NCBI RefSeq assembly: GCF_000582785.1
Contig: NZ_HG931173.1
Span: forward strand, 1,240,309-1,293,904
Direction of reading: 5' to 3'
Source: Candidatus Blastococcus massiliensis AP3
GTDB taxonomy: Bacteria > Actinomycetota > Actinomycetes > Mycobacteriales > Geodermatophilaceae
Length of the DNA stretch: 53,596 bases
Numbering within the stretch: position 1 is the stretch's first letter; the number at the start of each line of letters is the position of its first letter. The notes beneath the pieces were generated by a model. It ran no database searches. It worked only from the letters and a program-made list of their open reading frames with translations, and had not been told where the DNA came from. The position numbers and the translations under genes are program-made. Positions 1 through 7,622 of this stretch are shown piece after piece.

Positions 1-443
1 CGCTCGGCCCGGGCGACCTGGAGGTGGCCGGCTATCCCGTCGGCACCGCACCCGCGGGCGTGGTCGCCGAGCCCGACCTGCTGCTCGGGCGCGTGCTCGC
101 CGGCGCGGTGCGCCCCGGCGAGCCGCTGACCGACACCCGGCTCGTCGGGCCCGGGCTCACCACCCTGCTCCCCCGGAGCCAGGTGGCCGCCCCGGTCCGG
201 CTGGCCGACCTCGCCGTAGCCGGGCTGGTGCGCACCGGCGACCGCGTCGACGTCCTGGCCACCGCTCCCGGTGCCGCGGAGGCCGAACTCCTCGCCGACG
301 GCGTGCTGGTGCTCGCGGCCGGCGGGTCGGGCGAGGACCCTGCCGCCGGTCTGCTCCTGGTGGCGGTGGACCCCGCCACCGCGGCCCGCCTCGCCGCCGC
401 GGCGACGACCGCGACGCTGACCGTCAATCTGCCGCCACCGTGA
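1..443 (+). CDS. SAF-domain protein, CpaB/RcpC-like (5' truncated)
   Basis: The frame is open from base 3 to the TGA at 441-443, so the N-terminus lies outside the window. The visible 146 residues resemble the SAF domain of Flp-pilus assembly proteins CpaB/RcpC: a segment with PAGVVAEPDLLLGRVLAGAVRPGE-type spacing, in which a conserved 'L-GR-A-P-G-PLT' pattern is followed by a strand-rich half (residues ~55-140) with a GDRVDVLA turn. Such proteins are usually exported or membrane-anchored, with the anchor in the missing N-terminus. The gene lies 30 bp upstream of mscL on the same strand, a pairing I recall from other actinobacteria. Function is inferred from the domain only. Confidence 0.6.
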   Translation, partial: LGPGDLEVAGYPVGTAPAGVVAEPDLLLGRVLAGAVRPGEPLTDTRLVGPGLTTLLPRSQVAAPVRLADLAVAGLVRTGDRVDVLATAPGAAEAELLADGVLVLAAGGSGEDPAAGLLLVAVDPATAARLAAAATTATLTVNLPPP

Positions 444-473
444 CCGTCGCCGGCGCACACCGCACGCGGTTGG

Positions 474-920
474 ATGACGTCCATGATCAAGGGATTCAAG
501 GACTTCCTGCTCCGGGGCAACGTCGTCGACCTCGCGGTCGCCGTCGTCATCGGCGCCGCCTTCACCGCGGTGGTGGGCCAGTTCACCGCCTCGTTCCTCG
601 AGCCCCTGATCGGGCTGCTCGGCGGGGGCGGCCTGGACGGAGGCACCTTCACCGTCGACGAGCAGGTTTTCGACTGGGCCGCCTTCATCAACGCGGTCAT
701 CACCTTCGTGCTCACCGCGGCGGTCGTCTACGTCGTCGTCGTGCTGCCGATGAAGTCGATCATCGAGAGGCGCAAGCGCGGCGAGGAGGCCGGCCCCGCC
801 GAGCCCACGCAGGTCGAGCTGCTCGTGGAGATCCGCGACCTGCTCCGTGCGCAGCAGGGCCGCGGGCCCGGCACGGACCCCTCCGGGCCAGGGACGAGCT
901 CGCTGCCTGGGCAGCTCTAG
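474..920 (+). CDS. mscL: Large-conductance mechanosensitive channel MscL
   Basis: A 148-residue protein that opens under membrane tension to release solutes during hypo-osmotic shock. The N-terminal amphipathic segment and TM1 match the family (GFKDFLLRGNVVDLAVAVV, residues ~6-24), followed by a periplasmic loop rich in Gly and acidic residues (~45-70), TM2 (~75-100) and a charged cytoplasmic helix (EVLVEIRDLL-like, ~115-130). The length is typical. The ATG at 474 is used here; an ATG at 483 would give the more usual M-I/L-KGF start and is equally plausible. Its TAG stop at 918-920 overlaps the stop of the convergent YbaK-like gene in the palindrome CTAG. Confidence 0.93.
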   Translation: MTSMIKGFKDFLLRGNVVDLAVAVVIGAAFTAVVGQFTASFLEPLIGLLGGGGLDGGTFTVDEQVFDWAAFINAVITFVLTAAVVYVVVVLPMKSIIERRKRGEEAGPAEPTQVELLVEIRDLLRAQQGRGPGTDPSGPGTSSLPGQL

Positions 921-1615
921 TCGGAACCCCAGTGCGGGGGCCGGTCCTCGAGATAGCGCCGGTCGTCGTCGGAGGGGTCGCCCGGCCGCTCCCCCCAGCC
1001 CACGTCGCTGTCGTCGGGTGCCCGGCGCGTGGCCGGCGGCGGCCCGTCCGCGGCGGGGTGTCCCGCGGGCGCCAGCGGCCGGCCCAGCCCCTCCAGGACC
1101 CGCGCCGACGGCAGGGCCGCGAGCACCGCGCCCGGGACGGCGAGCTTGCTCCCCCGGGTGCCCGAGCCGACGACGACGAGGTCGGCCGCGGCGACGGCGG
1201 CGTCGACGAGCACCGGCCAGGACGACGGCAGGCCGACCGGGGTGATGCCGCCGTAGGCCATGCCGCTCTCGGCGACCGCGACGTCCTGCGGGGCGAACGA
1301 GGCCTTCCGCGCGTCGAGCTGCCGCCGTACCAGCCCGTTGACGTCGGCCCGCGTGGTCGCCAGCACCAGGCAGGCGGCCATCGTCGTCTGCCCGGCCCGG
1401 CGAGCGGCGACCACCACGCAGTTGGCCGACGCCTCCGCCGGCACCCCGTAGGCCTCGGTGAAGGCGGCGGTGTCGGCGAGGTCGTCGTCGATCTCGGCCA
1501 CCCACGCCGGCCCGGCCAGCCCGCCGAGCGCGGCGGCCACCGGCGGCCCGAGCAGCTCGGGATGCTCGGTGGCGGGCAGCCAGGACAGTGTTCCCAGGAC
1601 GGGCGGAGTCGGCAC
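917..1615 (-). CDS. YbaK/prolyl-tRNA editing-domain protein
   Basis: A 232-residue protein of the YbaK/aminoacyl-tRNA deacylase family, which hydrolyses mischarged aminoacyl-tRNAs in trans. The family features are a Lys in an ARKASFA segment and the substrate-loop motif GMAYGGITPVG, followed by the conserved VVVGSGTRGSKLAVP strand-loop. The C-terminal ~50 residues are charged, Pro-rich and likely disordered. I chose the GTG at 1615, which has AGGA about 8 bases upstream; an upstream ATG at 1714 would run through the promoter of the divergent glyoxalase-like gene. The exact aminoacyl specificity cannot be read from the sequence. Confidence 0.8.
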   Translation of the reverse strand: MPTPPVLGTLSWLPATEHPELLGPPVAAALGGLAGPAWVAEIDDDLADTAAFTEAYGVPAEASANCVVVAARRAGQTTMAACLVLATTRADVNGLVRRQLDARKASFAPQDVAVAESGMAYGGITPVGLPSSWPVLVDAAVAAADLVVVGSGTRGSKLAVPGAVLAALPSARVLEGLGRPLAPAGHPAADGPPPATRRAPDDSDVGWGERPGDPSDDDRRYLEDRPPHWGSD

Positions 1616-1712
1616 GCGTCGATCCTGCGCCACGCCGGTCGGCCCCCGCAGCCGGGGTCCCGTGGGCGAATACCGGCTGGAGACCGTCGGACCCAGCCGC
1701 CAGGATGTGCCC

Positions 1713-2069
1713 ATGATCGGTCAGCTGCACTCCGTCGTGATCGACGCCCCCGACGCGCACGCCCTGGCCCGCTTCTACGCCGACCTGCTCGGGATGGAGG
1801 TGAAGGGGAACCCCGGTGACGACTGGGTGGTCATCACCGGCGCCGGCTACCGGATCGCCTTCCAGCAGGCGCCCGACCTCCGGCCGCCGGACTGGCCCGA
1901 CCCCGCGCGACCGCAGCAGTTCCACCTCGACATCCGCGTCGCCGACGTCGACGAGGCCGAGCCGAAGGTCCTGGCACTCGGCGCCCGGAGGCTGCCCGGC
2001 GAGGGCGGGGACTTCCGCGTCTACGCCGACCCGGTCGGCCACCCCTTCTGCCTGGTGTGGGACGCGTGA
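1713..2069 (+). CDS. VOC-family glyoxalase-like protein
   Basis: A 118-residue single-module vicinal-oxygen-chelate protein. It has the paired beta-alpha-beta-beta-beta layout: IDAPDAHALARFYADLLGME opens the first half, and FHLDIRVADVDEA opens the second, ending in a YADPVGHPFCLVW strand typical of actinobacterial glyoxalase-like (PF18029 type) proteins. A metal site could involve His6 and the His of FHLDI, but the catalytic Glu is not obvious, so enzyme activity is unproven. AGGA lies 8 bases before the ATG. The TGA overlaps the GTG of the thioesterase by four bases (GTGA), so the two are probably translationally coupled. Confidence 0.82.
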   Translation: MIGQLHSVVIDAPDAHALARFYADLLGMEVKGNPGDDWVVITGAGYRIAFQQAPDLRPPDWPDPARPQQFHLDIRVADVDEAEPKVLALGARRLPGEGGDFRVYADPVGHPFCLVWDA

Positions 2070-2473
2070 CCGACGAGCAGCCGCCTCCCCCGCCGGCCTT
2101 CGTGGCCGCCATGGGCTTCCGGACGGTGGAGAAGAGCGGCACCCGGGTGACCGGCACCGCCGAGTTCGGCCCGGAGCAGCACACGCCGTGGGGTGTGGTG
2201 CACGGCGGCGTCTACTGCGCGATCGTCGAGACCGCGGCCAGCATCGGGGCGAGTGAAGCGGTGCGCGACCAGGGCCAGTTCTCCGTCGGCGTCAACAACG
2301 ACACCGACTTCATCCGGTCGATGACGGCCGGCCGGGTGGACGTCGTCGCCCAGCCCGTGCAGCAGGGCCGCACCCAGCAGCTGTGGCAGGTGACGCTCAC
2401 CCGCGCCGAGGACGGCAAGCTCGTGGCCCAGGGAAAGGTGCGGCTGCAGAACGTGCCGCTCCCGTCGGCCTGA
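2066..2473 (+). CDS. PaaI-like hotdog thioesterase
   Basis: A 135-residue hotdog-fold protein of the PaaI/YigI group, expected to hydrolyse acyl-CoA thioesters in the cytoplasm. Family signs are the HTPWGVVHGGVYCAIVETAAS segment (residues ~35-55; the catalytic region of these enzymes carries the G-x-V-H-G-G turn) and the later strand pattern GVNNDTDFIRSMTAGRVDVVAQPV. The GTG at 2066 overlaps the stop of the VOC gene; another in-frame GTG at 2057 is possible but would lengthen the overlap. The VOC/thioesterase pairing does not reveal a substrate. It converges with the repair-like gene ending at 2494. Confidence 0.85.
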   Translation: MTDEQPPPPPAFVAAMGFRTVEKSGTRVTGTAEFGPEQHTPWGVVHGGVYCAIVETAASIGASEAVRDQGQFSVGVNNDTDFIRSMTAGRVDVVAQPVQQGRTQQLWQVTLTRAEDGKLVAQGKVRLQNVPLPSA

Positions 2474-2493
2474 TCAGCCTGCCCCCGGCCTGG

Positions 2494-3408
2494 TCAGCGG
2501 AGCACGGCGGGGTCCAGCACGACCCGGAACAGCGCACGCGGGTCCTGCAGCGTGGCCGGGGGGCGGGTGGCCGAGCGTGGCACCACCCGGTCCCACCGGG
2601 CCGGCCGCCGGTGCGGGAGCAGCTCGCGGCCCTGGAACAGGTAGTCGCCCACGACCTCGCCCAGTAGCAGCCCCGCCCCGTGCTCGACGGGCAGCGCCAC
2701 GGGGTCCCCGGGCCGCAGATCGTCGAGGAACGCCGACAGCTGGCGTAGGTCCTTGGCCGGGCGGCGGCCCGAGATCTCCTTCGACAACGCCCGCAGTTCG
2801 GCCGGGTCGAGCCCGGTCGCGTCGACGTCGATGCCGGACTGGGTGCCCAGTCCCACCACGCCGGCGGCCAGGCAGGCCCCCAGCTCGTTGTGCGACCGGG
2901 GCCGGACGACCCACACCCGCACGCCCTCGGGCTCGGGTTCCGTCGGGACGTCGTCCGGGCCCGGCCACAGGTAGGGCAGGTCGTCCGGCTCGGGGCCGAA
3001 CAGCTCGGTGAACCGGGCCCGGTAGAACCCCGGGTCCTTGGCGACGAGGTTCGACCGGTGGGAGCGGTGCAGCTCCTCGTTGCCGATCCACGAGGGGAGC
3101 AGCCCGGCGGCGGCGAGCTCGGCCTGCGACCGGCCGACGACCTCGGGGGCGAACTCGCCGATCAGCGACTCGGTGGTGTCGGCGAATCCGCGCTCCCGCC
3201 AGACCCGCACCATCGCCAGCCCGTAGCTGACCAGCGCCGGGGTCCGGCCGCGCCACATGGTCACCGCCGGGTGGCTGGCCCACCCGTAGTCGGGCAGCTC
3301 GAGGGCCCGCAGGATCTGCAGCGTCTCCACCCGCTGCTTCCCCAGCCGCGGCGAGTCCAGCAGCCGCGCGCTCTCCTCGAAGTCGGCCACCGGCACGAAG
3401 GTCTGCAT
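2494..3408 (-). CDS. MSMEG_6728-family protein fused to a PUA/EVE-like domain
   Basis: A 304-residue two-part protein. Residues 1-~165 match the MSMEG_6728 family, related to pyrimidine-dimer DNA glycosylases: the N-terminus MQTFVPVADFEESARLLD is followed by the DSPRLGKQRVETLQILRAL block, with conserved Arg and Gln of a helical DNA-repair fold. Residues ~175-300 look like the PUA/EVE-like modified-base reader that precedes Mrr-type nucleases (VRVWVVRP start, GVVGLGTQSG turn, LRPGDPVALP strand, GEVVGDYLF and HRRPARW near the end). The second assignment is from memory and weaker. The ATG at 3408 has AGGAAG about 7 bases upstream; the reading frame stays open further upstream but without family-like sequence. 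Probably acts on damaged or modified DNA. Confidence 0.68.
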   Translation of the reverse strand: MQTFVPVADFEESARLLDSPRLGKQRVETLQILRALELPDYGWASHPAVTMWRGRTPALVSYGLAMVRVWRERGFADTTESLIGEFAPEVVGRSQAELAAAGLLPSWIGNEELHRSHRSNLVAKDPGFYRARFTELFGPEPDDLPYLWPGPDDVPTEPEPEGVRVWVVRPRSHNELGACLAAGVVGLGTQSGIDVDATGLDPAELRALSKEISGRRPAKDLRQLSAFLDDLRPGDPVALPVEHGAGLLLGEVVGDYLFQGRELLPHRRPARWDRVVPRSATRPPATLQDPRALFRVVLDPAVLR

Positions 3409-3439
3409 CGCGCCGCTTCCTGCCCTGTCGCGTGTGCGG

Positions 3440-3739
3440 TCAACCGCCGAGCGCGCGGAGCGCGGCCTCCCAGCGATCCCGTCGCTCGGCCTCGGACTGG
3501 TCCCACCAGGCCGGTCCCCGCTCCCCCAGGCCGGTCTTCGCCAGCTGCACGCGGGCGCGGGCGGCGGCCACGGCGTCGTCGTCACCGGCGGCGTTCCGCA
3601 CCGCGGACCGGGCCACCCCGAGGTGGTGCAGCAGCCGTCGGCGGACGTCCTCGGGCAGGGCAGGGTCCGCCGTGCGCCACCGGCGCCCGTCGACGACGAC
3701 GTACCGGCCGTCGTCGGTGCGCTCGACCTCGCGGGTCAT
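3440..3739 (-). CDS. Small conserved actinobacterial protein of unknown function
   Basis: A 99-residue soluble protein. It begins with a beta-hairpin-like stretch (GRYVVVDGRRWRTADPALPE, in two strands) followed by two charged alpha-helices rich in Arg, Ala and Glu and a WWDQSEAERRDRWEAAL end. There are no membrane segments or cysteines. I recognise the pattern as a recurrent actinobacterial protein but know no function. The ATG overlaps the sirtuin stop by four bases (ATGA, 3736-3739), so it is the last or second-last gene of a sirtuin operon and is likely translated by coupling. The repair-like gene follows 31 bp downstream. Confidence 0.72.
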   Translation of the reverse strand: MTREVERTDDGRYVVVDGRRWRTADPALPEDVRRRLLHHLGVARSAVRNAAGDDDAVAAARARVQLAKTGLGERGPAWWDQSEAERRDRWEAALRALGG

Positions 3740-4584
3740 CCGGCCAGGCGGGCGGCGAGCGCCGGCAGCACCTCGCCCAGCGGCGCGTCGACCCGGACGT
3801 CGGCCTTCCCGTCCCCGCGGGTCGGCCCGACGTTGACGATCGCCACCGGGATCCCGAGCTTCGCCGCGTGCAGCACGAACCGGTAGCCGCTCATGACCGT
3901 CAACGAGGATCCGAGCACGAGCAGGGTGCCGGCCTGCTCCACCAGCGAGAAGCAGGCGTCCACGCGGTCGCGCGGCACCGTCTCGCCGAAGAACACGACG
4001 TCGGGCTTGAGCAGGTCCTCACCGCAACCGAGGCACCCGACCATCACGAAGCCGTCCAGCACCTCGTCGGGCAGCTCGGCGTCCCCGTCGGGATTGATCT
4101 CCTCGACCCGGGGACCGAAGTGGGGGTTCGCCGCCCGCAGCCGTTCGTCGAGCGCCGCGCGGCCGGCGACGTCGCCGCAGCCCAGGCACACGGTGCGGTC
4201 CAGCCCGCCGTGCAGCTCGAAGACGTCGGTCGCACCGCCGGCCTGGTGCAGGCCGTCGACGTTCTGCGTGATCAGCCCGCCGAGCAGCCCCGCGGCCTGG
4301 AGCCGACCCACGGCCCGGTGCCCGTCGTTGGGCCGCGCCTCGCGCATCTGCCGCCAGCCGACGAAGCTGCGCGCCCAGTACCGGTGCCGGCCACGGGGAT
4401 CCCGGGTGAAGGTCTGGTACGTCATCGGGGTGTGCCGGCGGAGGCTGCCGGTCGCGCCCCGGTAGTCCGGGATCCCCGAGTCGGTGGACAGGCCCGCCCC
4501 GGAGAGGACGACGACGTCACCGTCGGCCACCAGGTCGGCCAGGGCGTCGAGCGAGGAGCCGACGGCGGGTGGTGCGAGGGTCAC
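3736..4584 (-). CDS. NAD-dependent protein deacetylase, Sir2 family (class II-like)
   Basis: A 282-residue sirtuin that removes acyl groups from lysines using NAD+. Visible motifs are GAGLSTDSGIPDYRG (29-43) for NAD binding, TQNVDGLH (106-113), catalytic His125 in FELHGG, two zinc Cys pairs (C133/C136 and C184/C187) and GSSL (225-228). The YRGATGS and LKPDVVFFGE context is closer to SIRT4-like class II sirtuins than to CobB. The start is the GTG at 4584; the ribosome site is weak and the frame is open upstream, but nothing upstream resembles the family. It is coupled to the small gene downstream. Confidence 0.92.
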   Translation of the reverse strand: MTLAPPAVGSSLDALADLVADGDVVVLSGAGLSTDSGIPDYRGATGSLRRHTPMTYQTFTRDPRGRHRYWARSFVGWRQMREARPNDGHRAVGRLQAAGLLGGLITQNVDGLHQAGGATDVFELHGGLDRTVCLGCGDVAGRAALDERLRAANPHFGPRVEEINPDGDAELPDEVLDGFVMVGCLGCGEDLLKPDVVFFGETVPRDRVDACFSLVEQAGTLLVLGSSLTVMSGYRFVLHAAKLGIPVAIVNVGPTRGDGKADVRVDAPLGEVLPALAARLAG

Positions 4585-4622
4585 CGGCCCATGGTCCCCG
4601 CCGATCGGCGTCCGCGCCGGGA

Positions 4623-5069
4623 TCAGCCGGCGGCGAGCTCCGCGTCGAGCCGGGTCAGCAGGTCGGCGTACACCCGGGCCAGGCCCTTCGGCGCGAAGGT
4701 GCGCTCGAAGAACCCGCCGATGCCACCGGCCCCGCTCCAGGTGGTCCGCACCCGCACGGTGCTCACGCCGGCGTCGGCCTCCGCGACCGTCCACGTGGTG
4801 ACCATCGAGGAGTTCCGGTCGGTCTCCACGAGCGTGCCGGCAGCGGGCTCGGTGACGTCGATCAGCTGGTCGCGGACCCGCTTGGACGTCGCGGCGAACT
4901 TCCAGTGCACCGTCGTGCCGGCGCCCTGCCCGCCGCTGTCGACCCGGTACTCGCTGAACTGCACCGGCAGGATCCGCGGCCGCACCGCCTCGTAGTCGGC
5001 CAGCGCCGCGCTCACCCGCTCGGCAGATGCTCGGACGATGGCCTCGGAGGTCGCGACTACCTGACTCAT
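4623..5069 (-). CDS. SRPBCC-family protein
   Basis: A 148-residue START/Bet v1-like (SRPBCC) protein. It has the usual opening of a short strand with hydrophilic face (ATSEAIVRASAERVSAALAD), a long antiparallel sheet with W residues (VHWKFAATS, TTWTVAEAD, RVRTTWSGAG) and a C-terminal helix (RVYADLLTRLDAEL). This fold binds hydrophobic ligands; nothing identifies the ligand. The ATG at 5069 is preferred; an ATG at 5078 in the same frame would add three residues. It sits between the sirtuin and the CNNM genes on the same strand, with 34-38 bp gaps, and may be co-transcribed. Confidence 0.78.
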   Translation of the reverse strand: MSQVVATSEAIVRASAERVSAALADYEAVRPRILPVQFSEYRVDSGGQGAGTTVHWKFAATSKRVRDQLIDVTEPAAGTLVETDRNSSMVTTWTVAEADAGVSTVRVRTTWSGAGGIGGFFERTFAPKGLARVYADLLTRLDAELAAG

Positions 5070-5103
5070 GCCCACCATCCTCCCGCGCCGCGGGATGCCC
5101 CGG

Positions 5104-6123
5104 TCACGCGGTCACCACTTCGCGCGGGGGGAACAGCCGGCCGAGCACGTCGGCGAGGGTGAGCACTCCGATGACCGATCCGGCGTCGACGACGACGGCG
5201 AGGTGGTTGCGGGTCTCGCGCATCGCCTTGAGCGCGGCGTGCACCGTGGTGTCGGCGCCCAGGCTGAACACCGGCCGGGCGAAGTCCGCAGCCGGCGCCT
5301 CGTCGGCCGCGGTCAGGGTGTCGCGGACGTGCACCACGCCGGCGATGCGGTCACCGTCGCTGGTGAGGATGCGCAGGTGGCCGGTGCGCCGGGTGGCCGC
5401 CCGGACCTCGCCGGCGGTGGCACCGACGGGGACGGCGGCCAGCGGCGTGGCCGGGTCGACGAGGTCGCGCACGGTGAGCTGCTCGAGCTCCAGCACCCCG
5501 GCGATCTGCGTGGAGAAGCTGGCGTCCAGCGCACCGACGTTCGCCGAGTGCTCGACCAGGTGCCGGAGCGCGTCGGGGCTGTGGCCGACGGCGAGCTCGT
5601 CGACGGCGTCGACGCCGACCCAGCGGAGCAGCCGGTTCGCGGCCGAGTTCAGCCCGCGCAGGAGCGGCCGGAAGATGGCCATGAACCCGCGCATCGGGAC
5701 GGCGAGGAGCGTGGCCGAGCGCTCGGGGTGGGCGATCGCCCACGACTTCGGCGCCATCTCGCCGACGACGAGGTGGATGAAGGTGACGACCAGCAGGGCC
5801 AGCACGAACCCGACGACGTCGGCGGCGACCAGCGGCAGCCCCCAGTCCTGGAACAGCGGCGTCAGCCAGTGGTGCACCGCGGGCTTGCTGATCGCACCGA
5901 GCGCCAGGGTGGCTGCGGTGATGCCCAGCTGCGAGCCGGCCAGCAGCAGCGTCAGCTCCGCGGAGTTGCGCAGCGCGGCACGCGCGGCGCGGCTGGTGGG
6001 GGCGGCCTCCTCGAGGCGGTGCCGCTTGGCGGCGAGCGCGGCGAACTCGACCGCGACGAAGAACGCGCTCAGCGCGACGATCACGACGGTCGCGCCGACG
6101 ACGACCCAGGGGTTGTCGCTCAT
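5104..6123 (-). CDS. CNNM/CorC-type membrane protein with CBS pair (second of two)
   Basis: A 339-residue member of the CNNM (DUF21) family, linked to Mg2+/Co2+ transport or sensing. The DUF21 region has an N-terminal TM helix followed by FVAVEFAALAAKRHRL, a TM pair with GSQLGITAATLALG (residues ~63-76), and a third TM segment before HLVVGEMAPKSWAIAHPE (~118-135). CBS-type motifs occupy roughly 190-330. It lacks the C-terminal CorC_HlyC domain that the upstream partner carries. Its ATG overlaps the partner's stop (ATGA at 6120-6123), pointing to coupled translation and perhaps a hetero-oligomer. Mycobacteria carry a similar tandem pair. Confidence 0.88.
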   Translation of the reverse strand: MSDNPWVVVGATVVIVALSAFFVAVEFAALAAKRHRLEEAAPTSRAARAALRNSAELTLLLAGSQLGITAATLALGAISKPAVHHWLTPLFQDWGLPLVAADVVGFVLALLVVTFIHLVVGEMAPKSWAIAHPERSATLLAVPMRGFMAIFRPLLRGLNSAANRLLRWVGVDAVDELAVGHSPDALRHLVEHSANVGALDASFSTQIAGVLELEQLTVRDLVDPATPLAAVPVGATAGEVRAATRRTGHLRILTSDGDRIAGVVHVRDTLTAADEAPAADFARPVFSLGADTTVHAALKAMRETRNHLAVVVDAGSVIGVLTLADVLGRLFPPREVVTA

Positions 6124-7517
6124 CGGGAGGTCTCCTCGGGGCTGACCGCGTCGTCGGCGGGGGCGGTGCGGTCGGGCAGTTCGAGGCGGACGCGGGAGGG
6201 CACGTGCCGCTCGACCTCGAGCACCTCGATGCTGAGCAGCCGCGGCTCGGGCTCGTCGGCGTGCACGAGGTCGCCCGGGTCGGGCGGCAGGTCGACGGTG
6301 AGCCGGGTGCCGGCCTCGGGCAGCGTGCCCGCGACGGCGATGACCAGCCCGGCGATCGTCTCGTAGTCGCCGCGGGGCAGGTCGACGGCCAGGGCCCGCT
6401 CGACCTCGTCGACGTGGACGTCGCCGGGCATCTCCCAGATGCCGTCGCCCTCGACCGGCACGTACTCGGGGTGCTCGTCGTCGTGCTCGTCGGTGATCTC
6501 GCCGACGAGCTCCTCGGCGAGGTCTTCCAGGGTGAGCACCCCCGCGAAGCCGCCGTACTCGTCGATCACGCAGGCCATCTGGTCGCCGGTGTCGGCGAGC
6601 TGGCGCAGGGCGTCGGGCAGCGAGGTGAAGGTGGAGACGATGAGGCAGGGGCGGGCCATGGTGGTCACCCGGGCGCCGTCGGGCTCGGTGCTGGTGAGCA
6701 GGTCCTGGAGGTGCACCACCGACACCACGTCCCCGGTCTCGGTGTCCATGACCGGGTAGCGGGAGTGGCCCTGCGCCATGAGGCCGCGCAGGTGGCCGAT
6801 CGTGTCGGTCGCGGAGACCGTGCCCACCCGGGGGCGCGGGATCATCGCGTGCTCGACGCGCCGGTTCGGGAAGTCGAGGATGCGGTCGAGCATCATCGAC
6901 AGCTCCGCGGGCAGGTTCCCGCTCTCCCGCGAGTCCTCGAGGATGTGCTCGAGGTCGCGGGCCGTGGCGGCGTGCTCGACGTCGTGCACCGGCTCGATCT
7001 TGAGCGCCTTGAGCAGCAGGTTCGACGCCTGGTCGAACACCCAGATCAGCCAGCCGAACAGCTTCAGGTAGAGCACGGTCGACGTCGCCAGCCAGAGCGC
7101 GACCGGCTCGGGCTTGGCGATCGCGAGGTTCTTCGGGAAGAGCTCACCGAAGAGCATCTGGACGAGGGTGGAGAACAGCAGCGCCAGGACGGCGCCGATG
7201 CCGACGCTCACCCCGGCGGGCACGTTGACGCCGCCGAGCAGCCCGCCCAGCGACTGCCCGATCAACGGCTCGGCGACGTAACCGACCAGCAGCCCGGTCA
7301 CGGTGATGCCGAGCTGGGCGCCGGAGAGCATGAACGAGGTGCGGCGGGTCACCGTGAGTGCCCGCGTGGCCGCGGCGTCGCCGGCGGCGGCGCGGGCGGC
7401 CAGCGCCGAGCGGTCGACGGCCATGTAGGCGAACTCCTGGGCCACGAAGTAGCCCGTGACCGCGGTGATCGCGAGCACGACGAGCACGCCCAGGAGGAGC
7501 GAGAGGACTTCCGTCAC
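6120..7517 (-). CDS. CNNM/CorC-type membrane protein with CBS pair and CorC domain (first of two)
   Basis: A 465-residue CNNM/HlyC-CorC protein. Order: DUF21 transmembrane region (~1-190; FVAQEFAYMAVDR after TM1, SGAQLGITVTGLLVGY, and LFGELFPKNLAIAKPE), paired CBS domains (~215-335; MIPRPRVGTVSATDTI and HSRYPVMD are typical), then the CorC_HlyC domain (~350-440). It probably transports or senses divalent cations at the membrane. The GTG at 7517 is preceded by a GAGGGGG purine run 11-17 bases upstream. A 21-codon reading frame ends inside this GTG (see 7514-7579). It is followed without a gap by its shorter paralogue. Confidence 0.9.
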   Translation of the reverse strand: MTEVLSLLLGVLVVLAITAVTGYFVAQEFAYMAVDRSALAARAAAGDAAATRALTVTRRTSFMLSGAQLGITVTGLLVGYVAEPLIGQSLGGLLGGVNVPAGVSVGIGAVLALLFSTLVQMLFGELFPKNLAIAKPEPVALWLATSTVLYLKLFGWLIWVFDQASNLLLKALKIEPVHDVEHAATARDLEHILEDSRESGNLPAELSMMLDRILDFPNRRVEHAMIPRPRVGTVSATDTIGHLRGLMAQGHSRYPVMDTETGDVVSVVHLQDLLTSTEPDGARVTTMARPCLIVSTFTSLPDALRQLADTGDQMACVIDEYGGFAGVLTLEDLAEELVGEITDEHDDEHPEYVPVEGDGIWEMPGDVHVDEVERALAVDLPRGDYETIAGLVIAVAGTLPEAGTRLTVDLPPDPGDLVHADEPEPRLLSIEVLEVERHVPSRVRLELPDRTAPADDAVSPEETSR

Positions 7518-7579
7518 CGGCCACGCACCCCCTCACCGGTGGAGGGAGTCGTGGCCCGGGGACTGTGACTTGTACTCAT
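7514..7579 (-). CDS. Possible 21-residue leader peptide before the CNNM pair
   Basis: An ATG at 7579, with a purine-rich GAAGAGAG 3-10 bases upstream, opens 21 codons (rich in Ser, Thr, Gly and Arg, two Pro) ending in a TGA at 7516-7514 that overlaps the GTG of the first CNNM gene as GTGA. This is the arrangement of a coupled upstream frame or leader peptide. The composition gives no obvious metal-sensing logic and the frame could be chance; the CNNM gene also has its own purine-rich site. Confidence 0.3.
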   Translation of the reverse strand: MSTSHSPRATTPSTGEGVRGR

Positions 7580-7622
7580 GGCTCTCTTCGACGAGGGGCG
7601 CCGACGTGCGGCGGATGCGGGG

